64,000 bases of DNA from Mesotaenium endlicherianum (Eukaryota; Streptophyta; Zygnematophyceae; Zygnematales; Mesotaeniaceae): assembly GCA_009602735.1 (NCBI GenBank), contig WELA01006993.1, positions 224,964 to 288,963 on the forward strand, read 5' to 3'. The translations under genes were made by a program, and so were the position numbers. Of the stretch, positions 43,130 to 55,079 are shown one piece after another. The notes below the pieces were generated by a model that was not told the DNA's origin, did no database searches, and saw only the letters and a list, made by a program, of their open reading frames with translations. Every line of letters starts with the position of its first letter. Positions within the stretch are counted from its first letter, which is position 1.

Positions 43130-45403
43130 CCCCAGCCGCCCGAAGGTGGAACCGTTTCAACGCCCCTTTGGCATTGGTCAGCTGGTCTTTAAATTTCCAA
43201 GTGTCCCCAGAGGCATCGTAACCCTTCCATCGGAGGAGGTATTTCATGACATATTTAGACGATCGACGGACCGAGCGAGCGTCTTAAATTTCACCGACCT
43301 CATATTCCTCAGGATCGCCGTTCTGGACAGCGGGGACCGGTCCCGGTTGGACAGGTAACCGACCGGTGAACAGTGTATCACCTTTAATGTATGGTTCCAG
43401 GAAGAAGATATTAAAGACCGGGTGACCCTTGTAGTCAGCTGACATGTTGAGTTTGTAAGCATTCTGACCGCTACGACACACTACCGAATATGGACCGACG
43501 CAGACAGGGCCAAGCTTTTTCTTGACCACACCAGGGAGGTACAGGTGCTGAGAATGCAATTTGACTAAATCGCCCTTAGAAAATGTCAGCTCCCGACGGT
43601 GTTGATTAGCGTATTTTTGTTGGTTTTCTTGGGCTTTTTGTAGGTTTTTTTGGACTCCTGACAGGGTGTCAGCAAACTCCTGAGTTAACTGGAGGGAGAC
43701 CGGGTTGTCAATCCCTTCAGGGTGAGTTAAAGATTGCCCTAGCACATCTAAAGGAGACTTAGGGACTCTACCCAGGCTGAGTTCAAAAGGAGTCTTGCCC
43801 GTTGACGCGTGCACCGCACTGTTGACCGCAAACTGAATTTGAGGCAACAGGTCATCCCAATTATCTTTTTTTTGGTTAACATATGCTCTGAGCACCTCCT
43901 GCAGAACTCGGTTAGTTATTTCAGTCTGCCCATCAGTCTGAGGGTGGTTTGCTGTGCTGAGCATCTGTTTGACTCCCATTAACCTCATTAAAGCTCTCTA
44001 GAACTTAGAGGTGAATTTTGAGTCTCTGTCTGAGATGATATTAGAAGGGAGCCCATGTTGGCATACTACATGGTTGTAAAACTGTCTGCTGTTTCGAGCG
44101 CAGTCACTTTGACAGTTGTGGGGATAAAAATGACCATTTTTGTCAGTTTATCCACGACTACCAGTATTGAATCATGCCCGTTGGCAGTTCTTGGTAGTGA
44201 GACCACCCAGTCCATGGATATAGTTTCCCAGCGTCCAGCTGGGATGGGCAGTGGTTGCAAGAGGCCTTCGGGTGGTGTGTGCCGAGACTTATTTCTCTGA
44301 CACTGGTCACAAGACTTGACATATTTCAAGACCTCCCGGGGTAACCCCTCCCAATGATAATGTTTTGCCAGTTTGCCAACAGTTTTGGCCTGCCCCAAAT
44401 GTCCACCCAGGAGACTGTCATGAGCTTGACTCAGTAAGAGAGACCTTATTTCCAAGTTATTAGGAATGACCAGCTTCAGCCTGCCTGAAGTGGTTTCAGT
44501 CACCCAGACCCCTCCCTTGAGCTTATACCCGAGTGCAGTAGCACGACACACACCAGTAGTGGGGCTGGGCTCAAATGTTGGGTCAGAAAGGTAGGCTTTC
44601 CTAAGTTGTTCAAGGAAGGACTTTTTCACCTTTAGTGAAGTGAGTGCACACAGGACTTTATCTACAGTATGCTGACTAAAGTTCCTTTCTTGCAAGTCAG
44701 GTCTTCTAGAGAGTGCATCAGCAGGATTCAACTTCCCTGGTTTGTAGTCGATCTGGACTTGGAACTGCTCCAGCATCTGGCTCCAGCGGTTCTCCCTCCT
44801 CGACAGCTTGGACTTCTTCTGAAAGTGAGTCAGAGCTAGATGATCTGTAATCACCTTAAAAGCTTTACCATGTAAGTATGCTCTCCACTGTTTGAGTACA
44901 TGAATGATAGCTAGCAGCTCTTTATCATGCACTGAGTAATTAATCTCCGCTGGATTAAATTTCATAGACTCATACAACACAGGATGCCACTCCTGCCGTA
45001 CCTTACCATCCTTTGTGGTTTTGTCCGCAGGCTGCAACAAAATAGCACCCATGGCAAAGTCCGAGGCATTAGTAACCACCTGCACCGATTTGCTGGGGTC
45101 ATACACGGCTAGCACTGGGGCAGAACAAAGGGTTTGGAAGGTTGCCTGCTGCTCTTCCCCCCACACATACCCGATGTCTTTCTTAGTAAGGTCAGTCAGT
45201 TTACTGGCCTTTGTGGAATAATTCTCAATAAACTTCCTATAGTAGTTAGCCAACCCGAGGAAGGATCTAACTTCAGAGACAGACTGTGGTACTGGCCAGT
45301 CCCTTACGGTTTGGACTTTCTTAGGATCCACACTGATGCCCTCTTTACTGACAACATGGCCTAAGAATTCAATACTTTCCTTAAAGAAATCACACTTGCT
45401 CAT
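43130..45403 (-). pseudogene. RNase H and integrase region of element A (fossil)
   Basis: RNase H copies away the RNA template and integrase inserts the DNA. Order on the minus strand: RT thumb end ([20 protein letters not shown]), RNase H ([55 protein letters not shown]), and the integrase HHCC finger ([14 protein letters not shown], then [12 protein letters not shown]). The integrase core follows ([20 protein letters not shown], then ANHPQTDGQTEITNRVLQE). The C-terminal part (HSQHLYLPGVVKKKLGPVCVG, NIFFLEPYIKG) leads into a chromodomain, which is better preserved in element B. The order and motifs are those of chromoviruses. Confidence 0.88.
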
Positions 45404-45404
45404 T

Positions 45405-46232
45405 TTAGCATATAAAAGACTTTTCCGCGGAGTGTCCAGGACTGTTTATAAGTGTTTCACTGTGCTGAGCTTCATCTTTAGAGAAAATTAAAATTTCATC
45501 CAGGAAAACTTGCACAAACTTATCCAAATAACCACTCTTGAGATTTATCTTACTGAACACCTTAGCACCAAATAGGGTATCAAGCAAGTCCTCGATTCTG
45601 GGTAAAGCATACTTGTTCTTTGCTGTAATTCTGTTGAGGGCTCTGTAATTCACACACATCCCCATACTGCCATCCTTTTTCTTAACAAAAAGGATGGGTG
45701 CGCCGTACGGTGATTTACTAGGAGAAATATAACCATTTTCCTCAAGCTCTGCAATCTGTGTTTTCAAGTCCTCGCTCTCCACATAAGACAAGCCATACGT
45801 GCGTTGCGAAGGTGGCTGACTCCCAGGTAATAAATCAATCCTATGATCTACTTCCCGCTTAGGGGGTAGTCCTGGAGGCATATTAAACACATCCGTGTAC
45901 TGAGCAACAATGTTTGCAGCAGTAGGGTGCTCCGGAGGGCTTACCTTTTTCTCCACCACTTCTTCAGGTTGAGGGGGTACCTCTCTTAGCAGCAGACAGA
46001 ACATTCTGTCTTCCTTCTGGTTCCAGCTTTTGACGAACTCCATTGCATTCAGCAACTTGCATCCTTCTGGAAGCCTCTTCTTTTCCTTCATTTGCCATCC
46101 ACACAGGACAAGAGGAAGAGCACTGGTGGGTGCCAAGTCAGTCTGCCCATCACTGGCTCCTCTCACTTTAACTGTACCTCTGCTCCAACACACTTCAGCT
46201 TGATGTCTATTAAGCCAGGACCTGCCTAGCAC
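45405..46232 (-). pseudogene. Reverse transcriptase region of element A (fossil)
   Basis: Motifs include the linker [60 protein letters not shown] and KINLKSGY, and a polymerase-box remnant [10 protein letters not shown]. It is preceded by the tail of the protease region. This copy is degraded. Confidence 0.82.
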
Positions 46233-46233
46233 N

Positions 46234-46747
46234 TCACTTTAACTGTACCTTTGCTCCAACACACCTCAGCTTGATGTGTATTAAGCCAGGACCTGCCTAG
46301 CACGAGATCATAAAAGCCAGTGTTGAGTACCTCAAATGTAAGCGTTTCAGTTAGAACTGCAATGCCAGAACCTAACTGGACCTCAATAGGCTTGGTTATA
46401 ACTCCTCCCGGGATACTTGAGGCATCTCCAAGGAATATTTTTCTATTCCCTTGGGTGACAGTAGGCAGCCTTAGCCGCTTAACTAAGTCCTTGTGAATAA
46501 AAGTATGTGACGCCCCTCCGTCAACAAATGCCCTCACCTTCCTACCTGCAATCATGCAATGCAGTAGGATAGGGGGGACTGTCTTTTCCTGACTTTCGCA
46601 TTGTTCTCCTGACGTAGCAAAGAAATGTTGGACATCAGGTGGAACAAGAGCATCCAGAGTGTGCACTCTCTGGACGTCTATATTACTGATGGTCTCCTTT
46701 ATCTGTTTGTCAGGCATGCATAGTGAATCCAGTTCAGCAGGACCCAT
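46234..46747 (-). pseudogene. Protease region of element A (fossil)
   Basis: A retropepsin-type domain: IAGRKVRAFVDGGASHTFIH (active-site Asp-Gly-Gly variant), KDLVKRLRLP, a GDASSIPGGVITKPIEVQLG block and [13 protein letters not shown]. It overlaps the end of gag and leads into RT. It is almost base-identical to the same part of element B at 62314-62827. Confidence 0.85.
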
Positions 46748-46815
46748 AATACCTGCTACGAGGGCAGCTAGTGACGACTCACTATCTCTAGCATCCTCAC
46801 AGTCAGTAGACTGGA

Positions 46816-48294
46816 TTACTGACTGTTGCTGTCTTTTAAAGGCTGGTCTTTTCTCTCGACCTTAGGCAGGTGCTTGACCGGACACTGTTCTCTGTAGTGG
46901 CCTTTCTGCTGACAATGGTAGCAAGTAGATTTTGCTGAGGCTGGTCTCGGCTTAGTCCTACCACCACCCCTTCCATAGCCACCTCGAGAGGGACCACCTC
47001 TACCTCTAGACTGAATAGCATTGTACTCATACTCATATTCATCACCCTGATTATCCTCAGCCTGGTCTCCTTCAACTGCATTGTAGGAACCGTGGGGCTT
47101 TTTGACAATCTTAGACACCAAAGCGTTACTCTGGCGCTTGTGATTGAACTGCTGCTGATCCCAGGCGTCAGCATCCTGGATCAAGTCAGCCAGTTTCTCA
47201 TACTTTTTCTCAGCAAAATGACCAGAGACCTCGGATTTCAAGCCATACCTGAAGTATGCTATCCTATACCGTTCTGGCAAATCAGGCTGCTTCATCATGT
47301 TCTCTTGGAACTTTTGAGCAAACTCAGCAACTGAAGTGGTCTGCTTCAGTGTCAGGGAGATCATCGCATAGATAGCTTTCTCCTGCTGGTTGATGACATC
47401 AAACTTCTCATGCAACTTCTCGACAAACTCTACCCACGTAGGGTCACCGAGTTGCCGAGCCTTACGCTCTTCCTTCCAGTAAAGCCACCAGTCTGCGGCA
47501 CTGCCTTTCAGTAGCGCACCGGTGTGCCTGACCTTCTCGTAATCTTGCAGTTCTGGGTAGTTCTCCAGCCACTGCTCAACATCCGCGAGAAACTTGATCA
47601 GGTAATATTTTCTGTTTCCCTCAGGATCATAGTCCTGGGGAGGTTTCGGCTTGGGCTTACTAGGCCCTCGGCCACCACCACTAGTGGTGTGAGACCCCAG
47701 TTGGTCTCTGTCCCGGAGTAGGGACATTATGATTCTTTTGTCCTCCTGCTGGGACTGATACATGGTCGCCATTTGCGACTGCATCTGAACGAACAATGCT
47801 CCCAAGTCTACATTTTGGGGTGGTAGATTAGCAAATGCAGCAGCAGCATTGGCATCTACTCGCTGAGTAGTGTCCTCAACAATCCCTCTCGCTCCTGCAA
47901 CAGCAATTCCTGCCGCATCCAGCCGGTCACGTATTTGACCTAGGGGTACATTGAGTTGTACAACAGGAGGTGGGTTCAGAACATTGGCCCTTGATGCCAT
48001 AAGTTCTTCAACAGTGCGCTCCTCAGCTGGCTGTCCTTCTCTCCTTTCTGTATCTTCAGCGGCCTTTGCTACTTGTTCAGCTTCTAATCTGGCTCTCTCC
48101 TCCTCAGCTTGCTGTGCTGCGACTGCGGCAATAACAGCTGCCTCATCTGCAGCCTCTCTAGCTGCAGTATCTGCTACTGCTTCAGAATAGGTACGGGTTC
48201 CCGCTACATGGCTTTCCGCCTGGTTTTCGACATTCTCGTTATCCTGGTTCTCCATGTCTCGGGAGTTGCTAGTTTGAGACCTTGTCCTTACCAT
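46816..48294 (-). pseudogene. gag of element A
   Basis: A 492-residue Gag reading, the best-preserved part of the element. An Ala/Glu-rich helical N-terminus (from MVRTRSQTSNSRDM) leads to a Gly/Pro-rich hinge. The capsid-like core carries FLADVEQWLENYPELQDYEK, GSAADWWLYWKEERKAR and LPERYRIAYFRYGLKSEV. An Arg/Gly-rich nucleic-acid-binding stretch precedes one CCHC zinc knuckle, CYHCQQKGHYREQC, near residues 458-471. This is the usual Retrotrans_gag layout. As part of a broken element it is listed as a fossil. Confidence 0.88.
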
Positions 48295-48313
48295 ACAAAG
48301 AAGACTGTGATAA

Positions 48314-48327
48314 CTGCTCCGATACCA
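48314..48327 (-). promoter_or_regulatory. Primer-binding site of element A
   Basis: TGGTATCGGAGCAG on the minus strand lies one base inside the 5' LTR end. It is of tRNA-iMet type, with the same variant as element C. Confidence 0.9.
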
Positions 48328-48328
48328 C

Positions 48329-49048
48329 TGAAATGAATCGACTTACCAAATAGGCGATTAACAATTAAGAAAGATCTTTATATCAGCTAGTAATTTTTAT
48401 GGTATTTTCCGTCAAGTGGTTTAACGGCAAAGGACAATACACTAGCAGGGAATAATACTCGTAAGTCAAATGCGAGTAAACTAGCATCAATGATGCAAAT
48501 CAGTAACTCATACATAAGCAAGGTTAGAAGACAGTGCGTATTAATGGCTTCTTGCCTTGGATTCACATCGCTCTCAGTAAGCTGTACAAGAGAGTTGGCC
48601 TCGTTTCCGAATGCCGAACTCGAGAGCAATGCCTAGCATATGTACATGGAATGAGTTTACTGTTCAACGGTCAGTGCGATGGCACCGCCTACGCGGGAGT
48701 TAACCACGTTGGTAGGACCTCGGTTAACCAAATCCACCGCCATCTCCCATCATCCCGAATCGCCATCCATCATAGGGATGTCATCTGGCCATTCATCTAG
48801 CATACCACACTTAGATGCATATCGAGGCAGTTCGCTGCTACCGAGTACGGAAGTCAGCTGGCTGTCAAAGAATGTGTCAGCAAGCTGACTTAAGGTGACC
48901 TCAGCCTGCTACTTCCGGCCGAGTCATTAAACTGATATTAAATATGAAGTCCAGCAGACTGATCATTAACTAGAGTTCAGCAAGCTGAACTTAATAAACT
49001 GTATTCTTTAAATGAATATTATGTCGACCAATATACTGATTCATTACA
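48329..49048 (-). repeat. 5' LTR of element A (LTR-A)
   Basis: It starts TGAAATGAATCGACTTACC and ends ACTGATTCATTACA on the plus strand, followed by the target copy TATCA at 49049-49053. Confidence 0.93.
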
Positions 49049-49053
49049 TATCA

Positions 49054-52000
49054 TTTGTATGTCTAAGAAGTTTTATTTAGGCGTCGTCTCATCCGCTATC
49101 CCTGGGCGGAAGGTGAAGCAAAGCGCCAGCCGCGTGCGCCCAGTGACGGACACTGATGTGCCCGGCGTGGTGTTGGTCCGCGTGGGAGACTCTTCTAGGT
49201 CGGCTGGCGAGAGGCCCAACTGACAAAAGTAGCTGAGAATGATGAGGACAGATTGCGGCGTTAAGACTGATGGTCATCCCGCGCTCGTGCGGAGGTTGCG
49301 CGGGCGTAGAGAAACTTGCGGCAGCGGCGTCGAATGCTGGCTTGCCGGCAGCGTTGCGCGAATTGGCAATGTGCGGTTGCAACAGTAGCTGGGCCGCTCG
49401 CCTTGTCATCTCCAGCGTCACGCCTATATTGGCAAAGGAGTCTGCCTGCATGCGGTGCAGTACTAGCGAGATGACCTCGGCGCTAAGCTGCACTAACGTG
49501 ATCGGCAAGACGAGCGCGTGTGGGACGGAGGCGGCTTGCGCTGTCGGCATCTCCATGCAGCACTTGAAAGGAACAAGGAAGGCGTGGTGCCTCCTTGGCA
49601 TGGCGTCCCTGGTCTGGTCCGTCGCGCTTGTGTACAATTGCTGGCGGGCCTGCCGCTGCTACAAGCGTGCGCTCGCGAGATGCGCTCACAGCTGCTGAGC
49701 TGCTGTCAAGTGGTAGCGTGCGTGTCCAGCAGGCGAGAGTAGTTGCATGCGAAGGCGCGTGTGACATCTGTGGCGGGTATGCCTTCGCCAAGGTGCGGAG
49801 CAAGTCCGGGCTGAACCTGCGCCGGTCCTCTGACGCACCTGCGCCCAACCTGGTTCGGGCCTGTGCCTGGCCAAACCTGTGCCTAGCTTGCGGAGCGCGA
49901 CGCGTGGCGACAGCGGAGCCGGACGCGTCGCGCAGCTGCTGGCGCTGGCGCTGCGAGTGGCGCATCTGGCGCTGGCACTAGCGCACCTGGCGCTGACGCT
50001 GCTGTGGTGCCATTACCTCCCCACTACGGTGGTCGCGGAGATGCGCTATCGGCCGTGCGTGCGCAAGCGCGCCCTAAGTTGCCGTGCGTAGCGTTCGGAG
50101 CTATTGCAGGGTTGCCAAGTGGTGCCCCCTTGTAGCTCCTGGGGCAGACGGGTCGTAACGCCAGTTCGTCAGTGGCGTGGAGTGCGGCTGGCCCAGGCGA
50201 AGCTTGTGGCTCCCCCCTCCTGGTGCGTGCGCTCGTTGCGACCCCGGCAGCACAACTTGTGCGTGCCCTAGAGTTTTGTGCATAGCCAGGGTTTAAGCCC
50301 TAGTTGTGCGCAGACGTGAGCGCGTCGTTGGAGCTCTGGTTGGCGATCGGGCCGCACAGCGCAGTCGGGGATGCCCCTCTTTGCGTGGGAATGCCGATTG
50401 CAATCGCCAGATCGCATTTGGCCGTGTTGAAACATGTGCGCGTGACACGTGTCAACATGTGCACGCAGCCGCTATGAGCGGCTGCTGCGGGCGCTGTGCT
50501 GATGCGGGGGTGTTGACTAGCAGCGCATGCTGGAGCGGCGCTGTTGACGCCCTCCTCTAGCTGCGCTATTTGCGCACACGCGCTCTCACCAGCGCGTGCG
50601 CAAATGTGCCTGGCGTTGCTACGCACAGTGTGCGGCGCGTGTGCGCAGTTGCTGTGCGCAGCTGCTGCTGGTGCTATGGGTGGTGCTGGTGCTGGCGCAC
50701 CTGGCGCTGGCATTGGCGCATTTGGCGTTGGCGCTGGCGCGGGTGGCGCTGGACCCTGGTGCTGGCACTGCGAGAGGCGCTGGCGCTGGTGCACTTGGCG
50801 CTGGAGGAGGCATTGGCGCTGGGGGTGGCATAGGTGCTGGCGGACCCGGCGCTATCGTGGCGATGGTGGTGGCGGTGGCACTGCAGGTGGCGCTGGCGCT
50901 TGCACACCTGGCGCTGGCACTGGCGCACCTGCCGCTGGCGCTGGTGCTGGCGCTGCGGGTCTGCCACGTGGAGTCCCCAGGTAGCTCTTGGGGCGGACGG
51001 GTTGTAACGCCAGTTCGTTGGTGGCATAGAGTTCGGCTGCCCCAAGCAATAGTTGTGGCACCCCCTCCTTGGCGCGTGCGCACATTGCGACCTCGGAAAC
51101 GGAAGTCGCGCATGCGTCGAGGTTTTTTGCGCAGCCTAGGTTTAAGCCCTGGTTGTGCGCAGCTGTGAACGCGTCGTCGGAGCTCCGGACGGCGATCAAG
51201 CCACACAGCGCAGTTGGGGATGCCCTCTCTTGCGCGGGGATGGCACCACCAAATCGCATCTGGTCGTGCCGAGGCGTGTGCGCGTGACACGTGTCGATGT
51301 GTGCACGCAGTTGCTGACGCAGCTGCTACAGACGCTATGTCGGCTGCGCGGATGCCAAATTTGCGCAGCAAACTTCGCGGCGCTGACTCCGAGAGGCACG
51401 TGCGTCTACCCCTACTGTTGCTGCAAGTTGGCACCACAGCAAGCGTGGACACGACACGTGGCGGCTGCTGCTGAAACCTGCTGCTAGCAGCAGCCAACAG
51501 CGAGCAGCTGTCTTGTCGTGGCTCGCGCATGCGCAGTGCTGCTCACGTCTGAGTGGCTGGATGGCGGCTCTGCATCGAGTCGGCACCTCTCGCTGCACAA
51601 GCGCTGTGCAGCCGTGCCAGCGCCAGCAGGGCGGCGCACGCAATGGGTGCGTGTGTGGGCGCCTTCGAGGACTGCGCCCGCTGTTGTGGGGACCCGTTGG
51701 TAGACCTGCTTGCAGCGTCGGCAGCAAGGACTGCGCAGGCATGCGTGCCATCCGTAAGCCTGTCGGGTCTCGCCGTGTTGCTGCTGACAATTGTCAACGT
51801 GAGGCGAGCCGGGCCTGCGAATACGTCTACATCGTCGCCTCCAGCCCTCGTCATGGACGCTCCGCCGTTAAGCGGACGTGCGCGTGGCTGCTGCGTCAAC
51901 CCAACAGGGGGGCTGAGCGCAGCGTGGGCTGCAAGAGTTGCGCTGGCCTAGGGCCTGCCACCTCTCAGCTCGTCGGGGCCTATCGTGTTGCTTCTGACAA

Positions 52001-52480
52001 ATGTCAGAGCGGGGTGTGCTGGATCTGCAAACACGCCACTATCGACGTGTGCAGTCCTCGTCGCGAGCGCTCGGTCGTCGTGCGGACGTGCGCGCAGCTG
52101 CACCATCGACTCGACAGCGGGGTTGTGTGCAGCATGGACTGCCAAAGCTGTACAGGCCTGAGGCCTGCAATCTGTCACCGCGTTGGCACAAACCCTGTCG
52201 CTGCTGACAAGTGTTAGCGCGGGGTGCGCTGGGACAATAGACGCGTCGCTGTTGGCGCTTGCAGCTCCCGTCGTAAGCACTCCGTCGTCATGCGGATGTG
52301 CGGGTGGTTGCAACGCTGCTGCTGCACCACGTGGCAAGTACTGGGGCTGCCTGATGTCAACGCTAGGTGTGCACGCAAGAGCTGCGCCACCGCTAGATGT
52401 CAGCGCCACGGCGTCCTCATGCGGACGCGTAGTCAATTGTAGCGTGGTGGTTGCAACAGCTGGCAGCGTGTGAATCTGCT
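49054..52480. repeat. GC-rich block of diverged tandem repeats
   Basis: Composition jumps to strongly GC-rich right after element A. Two units with a period of about 849 bp are recognisable: 50110-50520 and 50960-51360 share GTAACGCCAGTTCGT, GGTTTAAGCCCT, CACAGCGCAGT and GCGCGTGACACGTGTC in the same order. Each is preceded by a (GCTGGCGC)-rich tract (49935-50005 and 50680-50960). From 51700 to 52360 a unit of about 215 bp recurs three times, with a TGCTGACAA-TGT-AG core and CGTCGT-GCGGA-GTGCG. Long open frames exist on both strands in several frames, as expected of GC-rich repeats. I cannot assign a protein. Confidence 0.6.
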
Positions 52481-53140
52481 AGGTGTCAGCACTGGGTGTG
52501 CGTGCAACTGCTGCACCATTGTCAGATGTCAGCGCCACAACGTTGACCAGGGGTGCATTTGCGTACAGCGCCCCGTAGGTGTCAAAGCTCTCGTCGGCAA
52601 AGAGGACGCGGAGTTGCGTGTTTCCCGCCTCGGACGCAGCTAGCGCCTCGCTGAGGACGTCGTAGCTGAAGATGTCCTCCCTGGGGGTCAACGCGGTGTT
52701 CGTCGTAGCCGTGGCTGCCGTGATCGCAGGGCATCCGCCAGTGCACGGGTCTTGCATGCCACGCTGGCCTGAAGAGAGCGTAGGATTGTCAAGAGCGCGT
52801 CCGGATTTTGTATTGCGCTGCTTTTGCAGGCACACGATCTGCAAGTGATCGGCCTTGTTGCATTATGTGCAGTCTTTGGGCTTGCCGATTTGCGCAATAG
52901 GGCAGTCATGACATGCGTGGCCCGTCTTCCCGAACAACCAGCAGGGGTCGCTTGTACCGGCAGCCATGGAGATGCGGCCTTGTGGAAATTTGTGTTGCTG
53001 CGTCTGTGGTAACGCACGCGGTGGTGACGCACACCTGTGGTGACGCACGCCAATAGATGCCAAGCTTACACAATTGCTGCTCACTAATATTGCTCAGTGC
53101 GTCAGCCAGGCTTTGACGCTCTACGAGTTTGTAGACGTCC
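52480..53140 (-). pseudogene. Possible gag-like zinc-knuckle remnant (fossil)
   Basis: The minus strand reads MEDVYKLVERQSLADALSN then ISEQQLCKLGIYW, and further on PCWLFGKTGHACHDCPI. The last resembles a zinc knuckle (GKTGH...C) with one Cys position replaced, and another His-Cys cluster follows. This layout recalls a two-knuckle Gag. The family is unclear and the piece is degraded. Confidence 0.35.
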
Positions 53141-54415
53141 TCCATGGTGGTAGGACTAAGTCGAGACCAGCCTCAGCAAACTTGATTTGCTACCATTGCC
53201 AAGAGAGAGGTCACTAGCAAGAGCATTGTCCTAAGAAGCACCTACCCAACGTGGATCTAAAGGATCTCCCTTTTGAAAGACAGCAACAGTTAGTAATCCA
53301 CTCTACTAACTGTGAGGATGCTAGAGGTAGTGAGTCATCGCTAGCTTCCCTCTTAGCAGATGTTATGGGCCTTGTTGAACTGGATTCACTATGCATGACT
53401 GACAACCAGATAAAGGAGACCATTAGCAATATAGATCTTCAGAGAGTGCACACTTTGAATGCTCTTGTTCAACTGGATGTCCAATATTTCCTTTCTAAGT
53501 CAGGAGAACAATGCGAAAGTCAGGAAGAGTCAGACCCCCCTATTGTACTCCATTGCATAATTGCAGGTAGGAAGGTGAGGGTATTTGTTGACGGAGGAGT
53601 GTCACTTACCTATATCCATAAGGACTTAGTTAAGCAGCTAAGGCTGCCTATTGTCACCCAAGGGAGTAGAAAAATATTTCTTGGAGATGCCTCAAGTATC
53701 CCGAGAGGAGTTATAACCAAGCTTATTGAGGTCCACTTATAGGTTCTGGCATTGAAACGCTTACGTTTGAGGTACTCAACATTGGCTTTTATGATCTTGC
53801 GCTAGGAAAATCTTGGCTAAATAGACATGAAGTTGAAGTGTGTTGGAGCAGAGGTACGATTAAAGGGAGAGGAGCCAGTGATGGGCAAACTAACTTGGCA
53901 CCCACCAGTGCTCTTCCTCTTGTCTTGTATGGATGGGAGATGAAGGAAACAAAAAGGCTTCGAGGAGGATGCAAGTTGCTAAATGCAATGGAGTTTGTCA
54001 AAAGGTGGAACCAGAAGGAAGACAAAATGTTCTGTCAATTGCTCAAAGAGGTACTTCCTCAATCAAAAGAAGTGGTTGACAAAAAGGTGAGCCCTCCGGA
54101 GCACCCACTGCTGCAATAATTGTTGCTCAGTATAATGATGTTTTAAACATGCCCCCATGATTACCACCTAAGAGGGAGATAGATCATAAGATTGACCTTG
54201 TGCTTGAGAATCAGCCACTGTGGCAACATACGTATGGCTTGTCTTATGTGGAGAGTGAAGAGTTAAAAACACAGGAATTGGAGGAGAATGGATTATCTTT
54301 CCTAGTAAATCATCTTATGGCGCACCCATCCCCTTTGTTTAACACTAGGTCTCCCAAGGAAAAGACCATATATGGTCCAATAATGCACCACCTAAATCAC
54401 ACTATGTTGAAATAA
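53141..54415 (+). mobile_element. Element E: gag-protease-RT fragment of an element-A relative (fossil)
   Basis: The plus strand starts in the Arg/Gly-rich end of gag (GGRTKSRPASANL-like), passes a CYHCQERGH knuckle remnant and continues through the protease (IAGRKVRVFVDGGVSLTYIH, KDLVKQLRLPIVTQGSRK). It then enters the start of RT ([26 protein letters not shown]). No LTR is attached. It is clearly more diverged from A than B is and has several breaks, so it is an old fragment. Confidence 0.8.
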
Positions 54416-55079
54416 CCACTGAAAGTATGACTATGTGTGATAGACCATTAGAAAACTTACATCGCAAGGTATTGCACTGGCTATGAGGCCCGCAATTTTC
54501 AGAAAGGTAAGGTGTACTTTCCGTACAAAGTGTGTACGATAACAAGAAACGAGCAAATAGGGCCAACTTTGACTTCACACACTATGAGTTTGGATTTGAA
54601 CCAATACTTGTTAATTTAATCTGGGGTAGGCATGTGCCTTACCTATCATATGAAACAAATTTCACTTCATTCTAATCAGTAGCATTGTGCAGGCACACTC
54701 TGTACTTTGTAGACCATATGGGGTCCGAGTATCTTTTGTACTTTTAGTGCCTCATGCAACAAAGCATCACAAAAATGATTCATAATTTATTCTTTACAAA
54801 TGCAAATAGTAATTTGTAAAGTGGAGCTTGAAAGTAAGGTAATACTTTACTTACCAAAAACCATTCAGATTAAAAATGTTAGATTAAAATGATTAAAAAT
54901 AAATTATTAATTGCAAAATATCGCAGAATCGACAACTTTGCACACATGAAGCTGAACTGTTTATGAAGCACAATGTCTTTCATATATGTTTTTGTTGCAG
55001 TTCCTTTGCTCTACAGTCCTACTTATTAGTGCTACTCAGCCTGTAGGGGCCACTATCTACATGTGCTATGTGCCTGTTG
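54416..55079. other. AT-rich stretch, no gene seen
   Basis: It lies between element E and the 3' end of the piggyBac fragment. I looked for a TTAA-flanked CCC/GGG transposon end and did not find a convincing one. Confidence 0.4.

Larger units (their letters stand above)
40314..49048 (-). mobile_element. Element A: chromodomain Ty3/gypsy element with extra 3' ORF (fossil)
   Basis: An 8,735-bp element bounded by two 720-722-bp LTR-A copies and a perfect 5-bp target duplication TATCA (40309-40313 and 49049-49053). On the minus strand the order is 5' LTR, primer-binding site, gag with zinc knuckle, protease, reverse transcriptase, RNase H, integrase with chromodomain-type tail, internal polypurine-like motifs, extra ORF, polypurine tract, 3' LTR. 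The two LTRs are about 95% alike by eye count, so insertion is moderately old. All parts are represented, but the coding region has roughly half a dozen breaks. A single N at 46233 sits in a local 70-bp repeat that looks like an assembly join. Confidence 0.93.

Noticed and set aside
50596-51168. Leu/Ala-rich membrane protein in the GC-rich block
   Set aside because: The hydrophobic run comes from GCTGGCGC simple repeats. Several other frames on both strands are open over the same bases, and there is no recognisable domain.
51513-52217. Cys-rich repeat protein on the plus strand
   Set aside because: Three diverged copies of a 215-bp DNA repeat explain the internal repetition. The opposite strand is equally open, and the frame ends inside a repeat unit.
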